Translations under genes and position numbers: made by a program
Notes under the pieces: generated by a model
What the model was told of the DNA's origin: nothing
Seen by the model: only the letters and a program-made list of their open reading frames with translations
Databases searched by the model: none
Source of the DNA: Theobroma cacao
Lineage: Eukaryota; Streptophyta; Magnoliopsida; Malvales; Malvaceae
DNA: 64,000 nucleotides
Assembly (NCBI RefSeq): GCF_000208745.1
Contig: NC_030858.1
Coordinates: 8,850,305 to 8,914,304 of the forward strand
Direction of reading: 5' to 3'
Shown: piece by piece, positions 13,560 to 25,700 of the stretch
Layout: each line of letters begins with the position of its first letter
How positions within the stretch are numbered: the stretch's first letter is position 1

Positions 13560-14271
13560 GGTTACAACTTACGAGTACAATAAACCGATGAACCAAGCAA
13601 AGCTAGCATCAAGCTCAAAACGCTCCAGTAGAATGACAACTTCACATGGTTTATAGGTCTTTTCTTGTAACCTCCTGTTCTACTTCTCTCACTATGATCC
13701 AGTTGGTTGACACGTAGGCAAAACTCACTGATGAAAGTTTTTTTAAGGCAGCTAAAGAGGCATTATTTACATTTGCCATTTCATTAATACAGTGAAAAAT
13801 AACAGCAAGAAACCTGTTATAGAAGCCAAGGGAGGAATACAAATCAAAGACCGAAACAAGATGAACAGAACAAAGCAAAAGAGGCTAAAACAATAAGGCT
13901 AAGCACCAAAATAGAACGAGCTCTTGTAGACTATCCAAGTTGATGCCACGGCTTCTTTAAAGGATCCTGCTAGCAGAGTAATATTTCACCGTCTTCAAAC
14001 TACAGATTTTAGCCCTTATCACAGCCAGCCTGCCACAAATGTACAATTATGCACAACCTCCTTAAACCTTGACTAGTGTCAATGCAAACATAAGATTCCA
14101 TTCCTATCCATCAAAGTTCCAATGGTGGCATGCAGCTCCAGAAGGCATTGGACGATACACAATAAATTTGAAGCAGCAAAAAAGGTTTACATTTTCAGCT
14201 CATTTGTTACAAGAGTTTAGTATAAAAAAAATTGAGAAATCGGTTTTCACACAAGAAAACAAAGTTTCAAA
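13560..14271 (-). other. Probable 3' UTR of the membrane-protein gene
   Basis: This is non-repetitive sequence of moderate GC immediately after the stop codon at 14272 on the minus strand. It looks transcribed rather than coding. One minus-strand frame at 13560-13745 could encode a short hydrophobic tail, but there is no start codon or convincing upstream exon. Confidence 0.35.
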
Positions 14272-17200
14272 TTATTTCAGCTTAGATTTGGAAGAGCTCT
14301 TAAGAGGCTTTGCAATGGGTCGTGCAGGGGCAGTTCTCATAACTTTCTTCACGTCATACTTGATAGATGTCAAGGCACAAATCAGTGCAATCAACATTGT
14401 GGGATATACATACACAGCTTTTGTAGGATCAGAATTTGCTGGTTTTCCAAAGATCCCTTCCTTGACAAGACCCCAGATTACCAGTAGTGTCCCAAACATG
14501 CTCATCCTTCCAGGCTTTAGAAGACCCACAAGTGCTCCTGCCACACAGAAGTAGCTTCCTGCAAGAACCTGTACGGGAACCGGATAAAAGAGATGAGATT
14601 ACAAGACAATATCATTTTTGACAAGATTGGGCTTATGGAAGGACACAAATTTGGATGACTGTTTGAAGCTAAACTAGTGCAGAAGTTGCAAGGTACTGAA
14701 GAGTATACTGGAACCATCCTGCAGGCCATTATTGGATGTCCATTTTATTTTCTCTTTTGCTAAAAAATTTGTGCACTGTCACATATGCGGAGTCAATTGT
14801 ACTAGGAAGGACATAGCAGAAGAGTTACATACTTGCTGAACATGATAGGTTTTCATTAACCCAGCCAGTAACGATGACATGGAATTGCATTCCAATGGCT
14901 GGTGGTGTGTGTGAGTGTTAATTTTTTGCCTCTGAAAAGGGATGGACTGGGGTGTTGCTTTTGCTAATAATTTATGAAAGGACCAGTAAGACTAGGTATA
15001 TGGTTCCCTACAGACCCTACCAATAGTAGAACAGTAGATTTCTTCACACTAGAACTGAAAATGCATTCAAAACTAAAAATTAGAAAGATAAGGACCTCTA
15101 AGCGCTGGAGGTCAGGTACAGCAGAGGCTTCCTTTATACTAGTTAAGTTATAGATGTTTAACAGGTTATCCCAGCTTGGAACAGTCATGTTCTTGACGAG
15201 GCCATTCGTAATGGCTCCTGGAAAGAGGAGTGCCTTCACCACAGCTACAGGAAAGACGTCACTTGCAATCAACTGGGAAGATGTGACATGAATTGGTGTT
15301 GAACACATTCCAGATCTGCATGGAATCCTGCCAAAAGAGAAAAGCTAATAAAAAGAAGCCCCATTCTGGAATCAAATCCAGTATATTTTACTCATCTATA
15401 TATTTCTCAGTCAACAAGACTGTGGATAAAGAAATAGGGATGTCTTCATTTATTACCATTACTATTTCCAACAATATGAATGAACAAAAGACTATTGTCC
15501 AGCAAAGGCAACTGAACCAAAGCAAGCAACTTCCTCTAGTGATGCTAGTTACAAGGTATACTTCTGAGCGGAATCCATTGCCAGAGAAGTTGACAAATAT
15601 CATTCAGCATTGAGCTGTTCAAAACCAAATGATCTACTACTTTCTATTGCAAACATTTTCACTTTGGAGAACGACAACACAGGAACGTTTTCATGAGCTG
15701 CAGCATGTTTCTTTTCCCTTTAAAAACTGCAGGGTAATTTGACTTCCATTATGTTCAAAACTTCATTAGGTCAAAACACTAAAAGAAGCTCAAATTTAGT
15801 CATTTGTATAATTAAATTAGGTTTAGTTATATTTTGACATCAATCTCATATCTCCCAAACTGGAGTATGATGTTTCTCTATAAGAAAGTACAGTTCCAAT
15901 ACAGAGTTTGTTGCAGTTCTACTCCTCTTAAAAGTCTAAAAGATGTAAAATACTTGGAACAATCTAAGGATCAGCAGATTAGGTGCTATATAGATTTTAA
16001 CACATTAACTTATATTGACAGTCTTTATGACTGACTCCGAAGCAATTCATTTTAAATCAAACAAACAATAGTCCGTTAAATTACTAGTCTGCATGGTTGT
16101 TCAAACCTAATGCTTAAACTTATAAGTTCAATTCACATCAACATCACTAATAGAATTATCAATTATCCAAAAACAGGAAGACCAGGTTTTGCAAGAGTAT
16201 AACAAACTTAGATGAAAATTTCATGGTTCAATCAAGAAAAAGAAAACCCTAATCCAATGATGCAATGCAAACAAATTGTATTGCATTGAATAATAGATCA
16301 GGTAGCAAACACGAAAAGAACTAGACCAGGATCCTAACATATAGTAAGTTGCAACTTAGTGAGATTCCAAATCTTTTTAATTGTACATCAGCTTTTAAAT
16401 CTTTCCTCATATTCCTTAATCACTATATAAATGCATAAATGCAGCACCCTGCACTTCTGCCACCTACGCTGCCTGCTATAGTCCATCCATTTAAGCAAAC
16501 TTAAAACAAGAGTTATTTCTTGCATATTGACAGTGTGGATGCTTGATAGACTCTATTAGTTATACTAGACAAACAGTCCAGATTGCTTAGAGACAAGAGT
16601 GAGAAAGGAGTTCTGAAAGTTTTCAAATCCTTAGTTCAAGCATAAAATTTTTCTCTATATTTTACAATTAAACATTTAAAATAAACAATGATGGGCAATA
16701 TGGCTTCACAGGCTTACCATTTTTGAAATTAATGGTATATCAAATAAATCAATAAAACAAGCACCTGGATTTCAATAATGTGAAGTAATTAGTATCCTAC
16801 AACATAACCTTAAAATATCATAGAGTTTTTTATAAGATACTCTTTGGTCCAAGACTTATCCCATGTAGAAGGAAAGCATTTCCTCGATAGGTGACCGACC
16901 TCTCCTCAGACCCCACACACCATAAGTGGCCTTGCAACTCCAAAATCCCTTTCATACCTGCTGTTTCCCATACAAACTTGAATAACCCCAGAGCCCTGTC
17001 CAATTGCTTAACCCCACTCCAAAACATCTTCTCCTCATTTGAAGTCAGAATTCTTCCCATGCACAAGGTAAACCTATTCTCAGAACCATTCCCATAAATC
17101 GCTCCACTCAAATCCACTTCAATATCTCTAACCTGTCCATAAAGGTAATACAATAAAAGTGTAAACAAACACTGTGATGAGTGTCCCAATGTCTTAGAGA

Positions 17201-18715
17201 GCTTCTTTTGTACCAGGCTTTCTTGGTGCCTGGCATCCTTATACCCAATGCTATTATCAACTAACACATCTTTGATCTGAGACAGACCTTCTTTCATAAT
17301 CTCAATCTTCGTTGCATGATAAAGCCAACCCTTTTCACTCTTCAAACAGTTAATGAGATCTGTGAACATCTCAAGAACATCGTCCCATTTGCGTGAAGGA
17401 GGGTCAACAACTTTTGCAGGTGAAAGCCGCATCCATGAAGCAGAATCAGGGTCATAAGAAACAGCTGATTCAGCCAAGAACTTAAGGCAGCTAGAAACTA
17501 TCTGCCCACCCATCTTGGTTCCTTTACTCGGGAATTGGCAATTCAACAAATCTATCTCTGATTTCAATTCATTCAAAATTTTCTCAATGGCACCTGTCCA
17601 TATCCGGTGTTGTGTAATCTGTGGACATATTTTTAGACGCACCAACTTCCTCTGTTGAGCAGTAACATTCAAAACGTTGCTCACTTTGGTTAACGAATTC
17701 ACAATCATGGGCTCTCTTTCACTAGGTTTACCAAATGTAGAAACATGTTTCTTTAGCACTAGCTGAACTGATGGAGACCCAATAAAGATCCTCGCAAGTG
17801 ACTTGAAAGTACGCATTTTATGTTCAATGTGATCTTCAATGATGATTGAATCATCGTTCACATTCACAAGCCGTCCATCAACTAAATCCACATCTTTTAA
17901 AAAGTGGGCCAATCTTGTTAATTTTGAAAAAGACTTTTCACACCATTCATAAGGGAAGACCTCTCCGTGGGATTCACCTGCACGGTGATATAACACTGGA
18001 TTCAAATGCAGAGCACCATTGTGCTTCGTTCCACAATAGTTTGCACCTTGGAGAACCTTTTGAACAACCGTAAGAGTCCTCATCAGTCGGCCAAATTTTT
18101 AATATGCTAAAAATCCCTCGAGATGATTGATTAGTTAGCTTTGGCTAAAATCTCCGAAAGTCAACTTCACAACTAGTAATCATAAAAACAACACTATTAC
18201 ATTATCCATTCGATAGCAGCGTTAGTTCTGACTTTCCATAGCTTCTCCTCAGTGCTTTCTTTCTCATTCACAGTTTCTTTTATCTAATCCAAATTGAAAA
18301 ACAGATCTCAACAAAGAACAACCAAATAGGCCAAGCATCTATATGAAATAAATTCTATCAGCAGTTGCTAAAAATGAAAACAAGCAACTTAAAAGCAAAA
18401 GAGTGCAACTAAAAACATAAACCAATATAGCTAAAAGAGTATATCCAAATCAACCTAAACGTCCAAATAGCCGAAACCCAGATGCTAAAACATGGGAATA
18501 AGTAAAGCTAGAAATACCCAGATTGAGAAACAACTTAGGATATGAGCTTATGAATCTAGAGATCGTTGAAATTGAAAAGGATAAAAGAAATAAAAGGAGA
18601 TTTACCTAAAAAGAGGGATCTGAAGAATGATAAGGAAGAAATAAATCCGAGATGACATTGACGAGAGGTTGCTCAGCCATCCCCTTGACGCTGTTGATGC
18701 TGCAGTAGTTGCCAT
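14272..18715 (-). CDS. Conserved plant multi-pass membrane protein, function unknown
   Basis: Three exons, 18715-18606, 15327-15096 and 14568-14272, join in frame to give 212 residues. Exon 1 ends in AG and exon 2 begins with G, making one arginine codon (residue 37). The splice sites are standard: ttttag/gtaaat and ttggcag/gattcc for intron 1, ttagag/gtcctt and cgtacag/gttctt for intron 2. The N-terminus has a hydrophobic anchor (about residues 24-36, YFFLIILQIPLF). Further hydrophobic stretches lie near residues 54-74, 115-131, 136-155 and 167-184, and the tail is basic (ends SSSKSKLK), so the C-terminus probably faces the cytosol. I believe this is an uncharacterised plant family and assign no function. 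Intron 1 is 3,278 bp and contains another ORF on the same strand. A TATA box lies 76-83 bp before ATG. The exon-1 link is my inference from exact phase match and composition. Confidence 0.75.
16830..18083 (-). CDS. Uncharacterised protein of 417 residues, nested in an intron
   Basis: A single uninterrupted frame of 417 codons starts at ATG 18083. The frame is closed by TAA 18 bases upstream, so this is the earliest possible start in the exon. The product looks soluble: charged N-terminal half, leucine-rich C-terminal third, one hydrophobic patch near residue 305, no signal peptide. I recognise no domain. Codon use and length make chance very unlikely. It lies wholly inside intron 1 of the membrane-protein gene, same strand. 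A possible acceptor (ggatttttag, about 18104-18113) just before the ATG could let the same first exon at 18606-18715 splice into it as a leader, or it may have its own promoter. In the shared-exon case the ATG at 18715 would be upstream and out of frame. Confidence 0.75.
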   Translation of the reverse strand: MRTLTVVQKVLQGANYCGTKHNGALHLNPVLYHRAGESHGEVFPYEWCEKSFSKLTRLAHFLKDVDLVDGRLVNVNDDSIIIEDHIEHKMRTFKSLARIFIGSPSVQLVLKKHVSTFGKPSEREPMIVNSLTKVSNVLNVTAQQRKLVRLKICPQITQHRIWTGAIEKILNELKSEIDLLNCQFPSKGTKMGGQIVSSCLKFLAESAVSYDPDSASWMRLSPAKVVDPPSRKWDDVLEMFTDLINCLKSEKGWLYHATKIEIMKEGLSQIKDVLVDNSIGYKDARHQESLVQKKLSKTLGHSSQCLFTLLLYYLYGQVRDIEVDLSGAIYGNGSENRFTLCMGRILTSNEEKMFWSGVKQLDRALGLFKFVWETAGMKGILELQGHLWCVGSEERSVTYRGNAFLLHGISLGPKSIL

Positions 18716-18790
18716 TTCAACAGAGCGACCTTCCAACGCACCAGAGAAAGAAACCAACGGAGGGGTAGTGATGATCTGGTCGGATAGGTC

Positions 18791-18798
18791 TTATATAC
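18791..18798 (-). promoter_or_regulatory. TATA box of the membrane-protein gene
   Basis: On the minus strand this reads tatataa, about 76 bp before the start codon at 18715. That would give a leader of roughly 45-50 bases. It supports 18715 as the first coding exon. Confidence 0.5.
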
Positions 18799-18879
18799 TG
18801 AAACAAGACCTGCGTTTCAAATTCCGAGATCGGAGTAGCGCAACCGCTGTGAATGATGACAAAAATGTATTTATCGGTA

Positions 18880-20240
18880 GGAATAGGTCAAAATACTCCA
18901 ATAATCCCTCTTTCTATGCATTTCGTCAATTTAATCCATATACTCTAAATTTGATCAATTTAATTCTTTAATTTTAAAAAATTAAATAATTTAATCCCTT
19001 TTTACATCATTTAATTTTACTGTTAAAGTGACTATGTTAGCTCTTACGTTATAAATTTACTGACACGATAATATCATATGGCACTAAAAGATGTCATGAT
19101 GGTATCCTGTGGTACTAACATAATAATATAACAGTAACACGTGACAATGTTGACGGATGGAGAAAAAATAATTTTTCAAAAAAAATTTGTACTATGTTAT
19201 AAAAATTAAATTGAATAAAAATATAGAATATAGAAATTAAATTAAATAAAATTGAAGTGTTTAAAAATTAAATAAAAATATTTAAAAAATATAAATATTT
19301 AAATAGATGATACATATACTTATAATAAGTCAAAAATTTAAATGTAAAAGATTTACGATGTTAAAAAATAAATATAAATATTTTCTTATTTGATTATTTA
19401 ATTTCATAATAGGTATATTAATTTATATGTTTTGTAAAAATTAAGTTTGAATTCTCTTTTTATAAAAAAATTATAAATTTAATGGTGGAGTTTACTCATT
19501 GTGGATCGCAAGCTTATTAGATTATTTTGAACCATTGCTATCTTTTGGAATGCAAACTATGCTCATCTTTATGATCTTGGATCAAAACATATATAAAAAT
19601 ATTAGAATGATAATGTTAATTTGGAAAAAAAATAAGAAATATTTCTTTTTGTTTTGTAGGGTTTGGTGATTGAAAAAAATATATTTATAAGGTTAATTTG
19701 TAAGTTTAATAAATTTTATGATCTCTTTTGCCTCCAATCTCAATAAAATTTTTGTTATTTTTTTTTAAATTGTAAATGCTAGAATCAAGCTTTTGGCTTT
19801 TGGCATTAATAACTAAATTTAATTATAAGGTAAACAAAATACTTAAAAGGAAAGTCATATTTTGTCAAATACTCAAAATTACAACGATAAATGAGATGAT
19901 TTCTGGACAAATTATTTTCTCATTAAAACATTTAATGGGTTTACTTTTGTTTTCATATATATATATATATATTAGAAAAAAGACAATTAAATCTTTTTGT
20001 TTCTTTTTATAAATGGATTATGAAATAATCTCATTAAAAATAATACCAAATTTAATAAAAAAGGAAAATTTTAAATGATAATGATTTTAATGATGATATT
20101 TAAAAAAATATTGGATTTTTTCTATAAATGGGGAATTCAAACTTAAATATTTATAAATAAAAAAATTCACATTTGGTAAGGCACAATTTGTGCCTGGCGG
20201 TCGAGAATGCGGTTACGACACTAGCAAGGTGCATTTGCAT
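18880..20240. other. AT-rich intergenic DNA with possible transposon debris
   Basis: The block from about 18890 to 19290 is rich in phrases such as caatttaatccatatactc and their reverse (ataaattgaattaaat types), as often seen in degenerate terminal repeats of plant DNA transposons. I could not define ends. No gene was found. Confidence 0.35.
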
Positions 20241-20248
20241 CTTACAGG

Positions 20249-20787
20249 TATACCTGTCAAAAAGGGTTTGATTTATTGGGTCGGCTCATTTTTTATTAAA
20301 TATGGGGTGGGTTGGGCTTGAAAATTTAGGCCCATATTAAAATCGGGCTTAAATGGGCCAACCCACCAAATAAGTGGGTTAGGGTGGGCTGGGGCGGGCT
20401 AGCTCTATGGGCCAAAAAAATAAATAATTTTAATTAATTTAATAATTTTATATATTTAATTATATAAAAATAATAATTTAATTACCAATAATATTACTTA
20501 TTTTATATATTTTAATGTGTTTAATCTTTATTTATCAAATTAATAATTTAATTTATGAAAATTAAATCATAAAATAAATTTTATTATAAAAAATTAAAAA
20601 AATNTATAAAAAGTTTTTTTTTGAAAAAAATAAAAAATAGGCTGATTCAACCCAACCCGTGGGCTAACAAGGGGTGGGCTGAGTTGAGGTTTTCATAACC
20701 CATATAAAAAATGGGTTGGCCCGGCCCGGCCTATATTTTCTTGGCCCACAAGGGCTTGGGTTGGGCCAGCCCATATTGACAGTTGTA
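20249..20787. mobile_element. Small hAT-like element rich in GGGTTGGGCC motifs
   Basis: The ends form an imperfect inverted repeat: left tatacctgtcaa, right ttgacagttgta. The left flank (cttacagg, 20241-20248) and right flank (gttacaagg, 20789-20797) look like a diverged 8-bp target duplication. Both arms carry several gggttgggc/gcccaaccc type motifs and the core is AT-rich. There is no transposase, so it would be non-autonomous. The ambiguous base at 20604 lies inside. Confidence 0.5.
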
Positions 20788-21224
20788 CGTTACAAGGCTG
20801 GGTACGACTTTGTCTCCGCGCCCAGTTGGCTTCTTTTCTTTTTTTTTTTTTCTATTTTTTTTCTTCCTCATTTTTCAAAATATTCTCTGGTTAATCTCAC
20901 TTTAATCTTTTGTTTTAATTAAATTTGATTAAATTTGAATGGGCTTATTTTAATTAACAGGCTCAATATCAAGCTTGACTTTTAAGTCTCAATAGGCAAT
21001 GGCCATTTAATCTAGCTTCATTTATAAGACAAGGAAATTTGACTGGTCCAAACAAACCCTGGGTCTTTTGAAGCCCACTTAAATGATTTGTTAAATGTGG
21101 ACAAACAATGGACATAATTAAGAATGACAATAAAATGAAAATGATATATTCAAAAATGATGTTGGCAAATGTCTCTTTTTGTACATTTTTGAAAATCAAG
21201 AATAGTGTAAAGATGTAGACACCG

Positions 21225-22065
21225 TACTCAACTTGGTTAAATAATTCCTCATTTGAGACTTTATAACTTACAAAAAAAACAACTCTTCATCCGAGGCTTT
21301 ACAATTTTAAAAATAATTTGGAAAGATACACAACTCCTCGCCCGAGACCACACCACTTTAAAAACAACTCCTTATTCGAGGCTACACAACTTTAAAAATA
21401 ATTTGAAAAGATAAATAATCCCTCATTCAAAGCTTTACAACTTTAAAAGCAACTCATTATCCGAGGCTTCACAACTTTATAACCAACTCTTCATCTAAGA
21501 CTTCACAACTTTAAAAACAATTTGAAAAGATAAACAACTCTTCATTCAAGGCTTTACAACTTTAAAAACAACTCCTCATCAACTCCTCATCCAAGGCTCC
21601 ACAACTTTTAAAATAATTTGAAAAGATAAATAACTCCTTACTCGAGGCTTTACAATTTTAAAAAAATTTGAAAAGAAAAACAACTCCTCATTCAAGGCTT
21701 TACAACTTTAAAAACAACTTCTCGTAAGAGGCTCCACAACTTTAAAAACAACTCCTCATTTAAGACTCCACAACTTTAAACATAATTTGAACAGATAAAA
21801 AACTCCTCATTCGAGGCTTTATAACTTTAAAAACAACTCCTCATCTGAGGCATCACAACTTTAAAAACAATTTGAAAAGATAAACAACTCCTCATTTGAA
21901 GCTTTACAATTTCAAAAACAACTCCTCATCCGAGGTTCCACAATTTTAAAAATAACTCCTCATTCGAGGTTCCACAACTTTAAAAGTAATTTGAAAAGAT
22001 AAACAACTCCTCATTCGAGACTTTACAACTTTAAAAACAATTTGAAAAGATAAATATCATCCAAG
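21225..22065. repeat. Tandem repeat array, 34-bp unit with optional 17-bp spacer
   Basis: The unit is close to aactcctcattcgaggct followed by ttacaactttaaaaac. It is often followed by a spacer near aatttgaaaagataaac, giving 34- and 51-bp periods. There are roughly 20 diverged copies. Each unit contains cctcattcgagg, a small imperfect palindrome. The array lies on the 3' side of the minus-strand Ty3/gypsy relic. Tandem repeats in that position are known in Tat/Ogre-lineage elements. Confidence 0.85.
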
Positions 22066-23034
22066 TAAAAATGATAATCTAGAGTTTTAAGAATGATTGT
22101 TCAAGGATCTTAATAATTTTCCTTAATTTTGATTCATGGTGTATTATGATCCTTTCATTGGTCAATAAGGGGTGAACAAAGTGTGCATTTCTTTCTCATC
22201 CACTCGATTCATTGCCCATAATGATTTGCATCTCAATTTCTGCATGGTTTATTTCCTTGCTATTTGTTTTCCATACCCTAGTTGTATTATCGAATCCCAT
22301 TTCATTTTCTAATCAACTCTTATTTGCAAGCAATGTAAATGTCTTTTTTTGCTTTTCATGATCTTTAATTAGATATCATTCAAATTCTCATGACAAATGC
22401 AATGCATCCATATTTCCTCTGTTCATGGAATAAAAGTAAAAACAATAATAACATAAGTGGAAAGAAGGATATCTTATTGAAAATATGGGAAAGGTTAACA
22501 TTCAGGCATAGTGACAAAGAGTATGGCATGGAGGCAAAATTCAATTTAAAAAGATTGCTCAAATAGACTTGGACAATGATTTGAGATTTTCTTTTAAAGT
22601 GGACCCAAGTGCCAGTCCCTTTGTCTTTATATGAACATCTCAGATATGGTTTCATTCGTTTTGTGTCAAGTCTTTGTAATTCTGTGATAATTGATCCTCT
22701 ATCATGTCTAGACCTTCCTTTCAAATTTTTGCCCTAAACATCTTTCTTGGATCCGAGCTGTCCTTTTAGGTTTTCAACTTGAATCCCTCATTCTTTTTTT
22801 TTTTAGACGTAGTATTTCTTGACAACATCTACATTTACTAGGTTTGAAAGCTCACCTCCATCCATTTCTGCTAAAATCAGTGCTTCTCCCAAAAAGTTTT
22901 TTTTAACACATATGGTCTTTTCCAATTTAGTGCTTATTTTCCTAAAGGATTAGGCTGGTTTAGGAGGATTCTCTTCAGGACTAATTCTCTTTCTCAAAAT
23001 TGTCGGGGATGTACTTTCTTGCCATAATCTCTCA

Positions 23035-23437
23035 TCATTCTACTTTCTTGCCATAATCTTTCATCATTCTCGCCATCGCTTCCTCTAACTCTATGTCCTT
23101 AAGGACTCTTAAAGAAGGAATCTCTATCACAATTGGTACTTCTGCTTCCATCTCGTATATTAATGAGAATAGGGTAGCTCTAATAGATGTTTTTCTCATG
23201 CCAATCTTTGTATACATTAGTCATCTTTTCAATTATCTTCTTAATGTTTTTATTGGTTGCTTCTACTACTTTATTCATCTTTGAGCGATATGGTGCCGAA
23301 TTGTGATGCTTGATTTTGAACCTTACACAGACTTTCTTTATCATTATACCATTCAAATTACTAGTATTGTCTGTGACGACCCTTTTTGGAAGTTCATATC
23401 GGTATATTATCTTTTTCTTGATGAACTTACATACCAC
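23035..23437 (-). pseudogene. Retrotransposon integrase remnant
   Basis: The upstream part shows the core pattern after the second catalytic aspartate (RVVTDN, then SAPYRSKMN, where functional copies have a Y-x-P-Q-x-N-G-like string). The downstream part (23035-23217) matches the C-terminal part with the GMEA-like box. The two parts are in different frames. It is part of the Ty3/gypsy relic. Confidence 0.75.
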
Positions 23438-24433
23438 CTTTTATGTCACATTGGCGTAGGAAGCTACTTCCACCCATTTTGTGATATAATCAATTGCTAC
23501 AAGAATGAACCGATGTCCATTTAATGCCTTTAAGATTATAAATCCAATTACATCCGTTTCGCACATTGAGAAGGCCATGGCGATGTCAAAACATGCAAGA
23601 AGGCTGAAGAAGTGTGGATTTCATCTATATATATTTGGCATTTATGACATTTTCAAGCAAAATTTATGCAATTTGTTTCCTATGTAAGCCAATAGTATCT
23701 TGCTTTATGATTTGTCTAGTCAATATATGCCCACTTACAGGTGTATCACAAATTCGTTCATGAACTTCCTCAACTATCCTCTAAGAATTAGCTGAATCCA
23801 TACATCTCAAAAATATTCGATCCCTACCTCTCTTATACAAAACATCTTCGTTTAAGAAGAAACTCATTGTGAACTTTCTGATAACTTTCTTGTCATTTTC
23901 TGAAATATACTTTAGGTATTATTAATATTTGAGGATTGCACAATATCATGGTACCATGATTTCTCATCCATTTCGTCTTCCACACTTGAGCAGTAAGCTA
24001 GGGATTTTCAGAGATCTATCATAGTGGGCTGAATTTTGACATTAATACCTACTTTGAACAAAGTTGCCAACATGGTTAATGCATTAGCCATTTGGTTTTC
24101 TTCCCGAGGTAAGTAGGTGAAGTGGATTTCATCAAAATTTTCAATCAACTTTGTTTTATATTTCTAGTTTCGGACCAACTTTGAATCTCGCGTTTCTCAT
24201 TCTCCTCACAATTGGTATATGACAAAAACGTAATCCCTATACTCTCCTAATTTGCAAATCTTCCTTTCAATTACAACTTAAAGACCTATGACACAAGCTT
24301 CGTATTCAGCTACATTATCAGTATAATTGAAACTAAACTTGATTGTGATTGGATAAATGTCTCTTTTTGGAGATATCAATACTGATCTTATACAGTGCCC
24401 CAAAGCATTCGAAGCTCCATCAAAGAACATCTT

Positions 24434-24946
24434 TCATTTCCTTTCATCCTCAAACTCTTCCTCACTTGCTAGGCATACTAACATTAGGTACTCATTAAGA
24501 AATTCAAATCTCATGGGTTCATAATTATCTTCCACCCTATCTGCTAAGAAATCAGCAATTGTGTTCCCTTTAGTGGCTTTTAAAGCTACATGTTCAATAT
24601 CATACTCGGACAACAAGACCTGTCATCTTGCCACTCTCTTTGATAAAGATGACTTTTCAAATATATATTTAATGGGACTCATTTTTGCTACAAGACAAGT
24701 TGTATGATACAACATAGATTGCCGAAGCCGGTGTGTTATCTAAGCTAATGCACAACACATCTTTTCGAAAGGGGAATATTTAGACTCATAATCAGTGAAC
24801 TTCTTGCTCAAGTAATAAACGGCTTTTTCATTCTTGCTTGTCTCATCGTGTTGTCCCAACACACATCCCATGGATCCTTCGTTTACTGTCAGATATAAAA
24901 TGAGAGATTTCTCAGCCATGGGTGATACCAATATTGGAGGATTCAT
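24434..24946 (-). pseudogene. Retrotransposon RNase H remnant
   Basis: Two frames, 24740-24946 and 24434-24616, carry the start of the domain (LYLTVNEGSMGCVL, YYLSKKFTDYESKYSPFEK) and its end (VALKATKGNTIADFLADR). The order and wording are those of the Ty3/gypsy RT-linked RNase H followed by the second RNase H typical of Tat-lineage elements. The stretch between is frame-shifted. Confidence 0.75.
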
Positions 24947-25164
24947 AAGATAGTCTTCAACTTTGTCAAAAATAATATGGCATTCTTCATTCCATTTTCC
25001 CCTATCGTGCTTACGGAGAAGCTTGAAAATTAGATCGCATTTAAAAGTGAGTTGTGATATGAATCATGCTATGTAGTTCAACATTCCTAAAAAACCTCTA
25101 ACTTCCTTTTGCATCTTAGAAGAAGGTAAGTCGCGAATCGCCTAAATCTTATATGAATCAACTT

Positions 25165-25700
25165 CTATTCCTTTTCACTAACGATAAAGCCAAGGAATTT
25201 TCCATAAATGGCAGCGAAAGTGCATTTTGTTGGATTTAGCCTAAGCTGAAATTTTTGTAATATTTTATACAACTTTTTGAGATTAATTACATGATCTTCC
25301 ACTTTGCAGGCCTTCACAATCATATCATCCACATATACTTCCACTTCCTTGTGCATCATGTCATGGAAAAGAGTCATCATAGCCCTTTGAAAAGTTACAC
25401 CGGCATATTTCAAACCAAATGGCATCACCTTATAATAATTATTAAAGTTAGTTTTTCAAGTCTTTCGGTGCCATCTTAATTTGGTTCTATCTTGAAAAGC
25501 CATCGATGAATGAAAACACAGAGTGGTGGGCAGTGTTGTCAACAAAGGTATCTATGTGGCGTAAAGGAAAATTATCTTTTGAGGTTGTTTTATTTAAATC
25601 TTGATAATCCACACACATTTGAACCTTTCCCATCTTTCTTGGGTACTGGGACGATATTTGCAACCCATTCCAAATACTTAGCCACTTTTAGAAATCCTAC
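25165..25700 (-). pseudogene. Retrotransposon reverse transcriptase remnant
   Basis: The frame 25165-25428 contains MPFGLKYAGVTFQRAM, then the catalytic box YVDDMIVKA and the KCTFAA-GKFLGF thumb-side motif. Upstream to about 25700, the WVANIVPVPKKDGK and FIDGFS motifs can still be read, but with stop codons and a frame break. It is part of the Ty3/gypsy relic. Confidence 0.85.

Noticed and set aside
13560..13745. Minus-strand frame ending in a hydrophobic tail (VLSLMLALLGSSVYCTRKL)
   Set aside because: It has no start codon and no convincing upstream exon, and lies where the 3' UTR of the membrane-protein gene is expected.
14069..14554. 161-codon plus-strand ORF
   Set aside because: It is the opposite-strand reading of the last exon of the membrane-protein gene and has no family resemblance.
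18606..18680. Short frame MAEQPLVNVISD... ending exactly at the splice donor
   Set aside because: It is an alternative reading of the first coding exon of the membrane-protein gene; the frame from 18715 fits the downstream exons, this one does not.
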